From Gemmatimonadaceae bacterium (GTDB taxonomy: Bacteria > Gemmatimonadota > Gemmatimonadetes > Gemmatimonadales > Gemmatimonadaceae), in assembly GCA_036003045.1 (NCBI GenBank), contig DASYSS010000085.1, positions 62,001-126,000 of the forward strand: a stretch of 64,000 nt of DNA, read 5' to 3'. Positions 61,804-64,000 of the stretch are shown piece by piece. Every line of letters begins with the position of its first letter. The stretch's first letter is position 1. The notes beneath the pieces were generated by a model. The model saw only the letters and a program-made list of their open reading frames with translations. It ran no database searches and was not told the DNA's origin. Made by a program: the position numbers and the translations under genes.

Positions 61804-62967
61804 TCACTCCCGGACGGGAATTCCGCGGGATTCGCCGATCGTGACGGCGCCCGGTCCCACCGATGAGTTGCCGTATTGCCGATCGATCCACTGGCGATAG
61901 CTGCCGTCCATCACTGCGCTCCACCACGCTTCGTTCGTCAGGTACCAGTCCACCGTGCGGGCGAGACCCGTGTGCAGCGTTTCGCGCGGCTCGAAGCGAA
62001 GCGTCGACGCGATGAAGCTCGGATCGATCGCGTACCGCCGATCGTGCCCGGGACGATCGCGCACGTGGGCGATCAACTCGGCACAGCTTGCGCGACGCGC
62101 CGCCGGGCATTCGGAGAAACGCTCTTGAAGTGCGCGGTCGGCGCCGATACGCTCGTCGACCAAGGCGCAAAGCTGTCGCACGATGTGAACATTCTCATGT
62201 TCGGCGCGGCCGCCCACGTTGAACGTCCTGCCCGCGACATCGGCGCCGAGAATCCGGTCGATGGCCACGCAATGATCTTCGACGAAAAGCCAGTCGCGCA
62301 CCTGCTTGCCGTCGCCGTACACTGGCAGCTGCATCGCGCGGAGCGCGTTGACGATCATCAACGGGATGAGCTTTTCGGGAAACTGATATGGCCCGTAGTT
62401 GTTCGAGCAGTTGCTGATCGTCGCGGGGAGCGCGTAGGTATGCTGGTAGGCGCGCACGAGATGGTCCGATGCGGCTTTGCTCGCCGCGTACGGCGAGTTC
62501 GGCGAGTACGGCGTGCGCTCGGTGAATGCGGCGTCCTGCGGCCCGAGCGAGCCGTAGACCTCGTCGGTCGACACGTGGTGAAAGCGTACGCCGGGGCGCC
62601 ACGCCGAATTCGTGCGCCACGCCGCGCGCGCGGCGTCGAGCAGCACCTGCGTGCCGACGACGTTCGTTCGCACGAACGCCCCCGGCTCGACGATCGACCG
62701 GTCGACGTGCGACTCCGCCGCGAAATGCACGATGGTGTCGATCTCGTGATCGGCCAATGCACGCGCGACGGCTTCCGGCTCGGCGATGTCGCCCCGGACG
62801 AACGCAAAGCGTGGATCTGCGTCGAGGCCGGCGAGCGTGGCGAGGTTGCCGGCGTAGGTCAGGGCGTCGAAGACGACCACGCGATCACTCGCGTGCTCAC
62901 GCAGCCAATAGCGGACGAAGTTCCCACCGATGAATCCGGCGCCGCCGGTCACGAGGAGCCTACGCAT
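61804..62967 (-). CDS. rfbB: dTDP-glucose 4,6-dehydratase
   Basis: A 387-residue extended SDR that makes dTDP-4-keto-6-deoxyglucose. The Rossmann motif is VTGGAGFIGGNFVR (6-19), followed by AAESHVDRSI, HVSTDEVYGSLG, and YAASKAASDH (Tyr and Lys of the catalytic pair), NCSNNYGPYQFPEKLIPL and RDWLFVEDHC. A short insert (about 275-305) is slightly longer than usual. The 5' end overlaps rfbD by 8 bases. It supplies the rhamnose pathway, or other 6-deoxy sugars for the polymer. Confidence 0.96.
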   Translation of the reverse strand: MRRLLVTGGAGFIGGNFVRYWLREHASDRVVVFDALTYAGNLATLAGLDADPRFAFVRGDIAEPEAVARALADHEIDTIVHFAAESHVDRSIVEPGAFVRTNVVGTQVLLDAARAAWRTNSAWRPGVRFHHVSTDEVYGSLGPQDAAFTERTPYSPNSPYAASKAASDHLVRAYQHTYALPATISNCSNNYGPYQFPEKLIPLMIVNALRAMQLPVYGDGKQVRDWLFVEDHCVAIDRILGADVAGRTFNVGGRAEHENVHIVRQLCALVDERIGADRALQERFSECPAARRASCAELIAHVRDRPGHDRRYAIDPSFIASTLRFEPRETLHTGLARTVDWYLTNEAWWSAVMDGSYRQWIDRQYGNSSVGPGAVTIGESRGIPVRE

Positions 62968-63829
62968 TCATGAGCTCACGTGTAGACGCGGCGACACCGA
63001 CGCGCCAATGGGGCGGCAAGAATCCGATGGTACGCCACGAGTCGTGTTTGTCGAGCACCGAATACGCGGGACGCTTGGCCACCGAGGGACGCTCGCTGCT
63101 GCGGATTGGTTCGACGCCAGCTCCGGTTGGAAGACGACCCTCCGACGCGAGCGTCTCCATGACGGCGACGGCGACGTCGTACCACGACGCGACGCCGGCG
63201 TCAGTGAAGTGAAGCAAGCCGGTCGCGGCGTTGCCGGCGAGACACCAGAGCGCCCGCGCGAGGTGTCGCGCGCGTGTCGGCGTGCCGATCTGGTCGTCCA
63301 CGACACGCATGGCCTTTCCTGCACCGAGAAAACGCACGGCGGTTTTCACGAAGTTCGTGCCGACAGCCGAGTGAACCCACGCAGTGCGAACGACCACCGC
63401 ATTCCCCGCCGTGGCCAACGCACGACGTTCGCCTTCCAACTTCGTCGAGCCGTAGACGCTGATGGCACCCGCGAGCGCGCCGACTGCGTATGGCTCGTGA
63501 GCGCGTCCATCGAACACGTAGTCGGTCGAGATGTGCAAAAAACGGGCGCCCATCTCCGCGCTCGCTTCGGCCATGACGCCGGGCGCGACGCCGTTCACCG
63601 CCATCGCGTCGTCGGCCGCCGATTCGGCGCCGTCGACGTTCGTATACCCGGCGCAGTTGATCACCGCGTCGGGACGCACCTCGCGTGTGACGCGCAGGAC
63701 CGCGTCGCGATCGCGAACGTCGACGTCGCCCACGTCGAGCGCGATGATTCGAGCGTCGCTGGGCGCCATCCCCAACAGCTCCAATCCGACTTGGCCCGCC
63801 GCCCCAAAGATCAGCACACGCCTGGTCAT
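62960..63829 (-). CDS. rfbD: dTDP-4-dehydrorhamnose reductase
   Basis: A 289-residue SDR that reduces dTDP-4-dehydrorhamnose to dTDP-L-rhamnose. It has FGAAGQVGLELL at the start, VINCAGYTNVDGAES, HISTDYVFDG and YGSTKLEGE with the catalytic Tyr and Lys. The ATG at 63829 overlaps the rfbC stop (ATGA), which decides against the longer frame. The order is rfbC-rfbD-rfbB on the minus strand. Confidence 0.95.
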   Translation of the reverse strand: MTRRVLIFGAAGQVGLELLGMAPSDARIIALDVGDVDVRDRDAVLRVTREVRPDAVINCAGYTNVDGAESAADDAMAVNGVAPGVMAEASAEMGARFLHISTDYVFDGRAHEPYAVGALAGAISVYGSTKLEGERRALATAGNAVVVRTAWVHSAVGTNFVKTAVRFLGAGKAMRVVDDQIGTPTRARHLARALWCLAGNAATGLLHFTDAGVASWYDVAVAVMETLASEGRLPTGAGVEPIRSSERPSVAKRPAYSVLDKHDSWRTIGFLPPHWRVGVAASTRELMNA

Positions 63830-64000
63830 TCGAACCAGGCCTGCGACGAAAACGCGCACGCCCCGGCGTCAGCGTCGGACAGCGTCGGCTCGACGCCGTG
63901 GGGCAACGGCCAACGAATTCCGATCTCAGGGTCGTTCCAACGAATCGCACGGTTCGACGGCGCGTGATAGACCGTCGTGCACTTGTACGTCACGTCGGCG
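63826..64000 (-). CDS. rfbC: dTDP-4-dehydrorhamnose 3,5-epimerase (3' part only)
   Basis: The last 57 codons of an RfbC gene enter from the right edge on the minus strand. The text reads VTYKCTTVYHAPSNRAIRWN, then a DPEIGIRWPLPHG segment, both diagnostic of the C-terminal part of RfbC, and ends QAWFE before TGA. The catalytic His and Asp lie outside the window. Its stop overlaps the rfbD start. Confidence 0.92.
   Translation of the reverse strand, partial: ADVTYKCTTVYHAPSNRAIRWNDPEIGIRWPLPHGVEPTLSDADAGACAFSSQAWFE

Overview
The window is a GC-rich bacterial chromosome segment with short intergenic gaps and many genes coupled by ATGA, GTGA or TTGA overlaps. The gene mix points to the phylum Gemmatimonadota, probably a Gemmatimonadaceae-like organism: a SusC-type TonB receptor with no SusD beside it, lipoproteins built from Ig-like (Big) and RCC1 repeats, many genes without a clear Shine-Dalgarno, and a cyanophycinase-like secreted protein. 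The phylum is inferred from protein style only. I see no rRNA, tRNA, insertion sequence, integrase or CRISPR array.

Left part (1-20.1 kb) is mostly housekeeping and envelope genes: the end of an NAD-dependent epimerase-like gene, two small membrane proteins, a zinc-ribbon membrane protein, a multicopper oxidase with reversed order of its copper motifs, a cyanophycinase-like protein fused to a dead beta-lactamase-like domain, a DUF1611 P-loop protein, a TraB/GumN protein and glnS. Upstream of glnS, on the same strand, lies a regulatory set: a receiver protein with a degenerate GGDEF domain, a sigma54-dependent NtrC-type activator and a soluble histidine kinase. A SusC-like receptor and an Ig/RCC1 lipoprotein follow.

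The rest (20.6-64 kb) is one large exopolysaccharide, capsule or O-antigen locus made of alternating mini-operons. The first plus-strand operon gives the export and priming machinery: a Wza-like protein, a Wzc-like tyrosine autokinase and a WbaP-like sugar-phosphate transferase. Then come a low-molecular-weight tyrosine phosphatase with a GT2 (minus); an O-antigen ligase/polymerase, ATP-grasp enzyme, GT4, WecB epimerase, second GT4 and deacetylase (plus); two AsnB-type amidotransferases, CapA and a GT4 (minus); a CapK-like adenylating enzyme, GT4, formyltransferase, deacetylase and methyltransferase (plus); and an FkbH-ACP-MBOAT-SGNH acylation cassette (minus). At the right edge lie GT9, methyltransferase and the dTDP-rhamnose genes rfbB, rfbD and the end of rfbC. 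No Wzx flippase or rfbA is in view.

Between 51.5 and 60 kb are secreted proteins that may interact with the polymer: two lipoproteins with Big repeats and a nearly identical 288-residue C-terminal domain, a WbsX/GH99-like protein, and a lipoprotein with a Trp-Lys-Thr-His motif. The longer Big-repeat lipoprotein is preceded by a convincing cyclic-di-GMP-I (GEMM) riboswitch, tying this surface protein to the second messenger that usually controls matrix production. Together with the FkbH/ACP/MBOAT cassette this is the most interesting part of the window.
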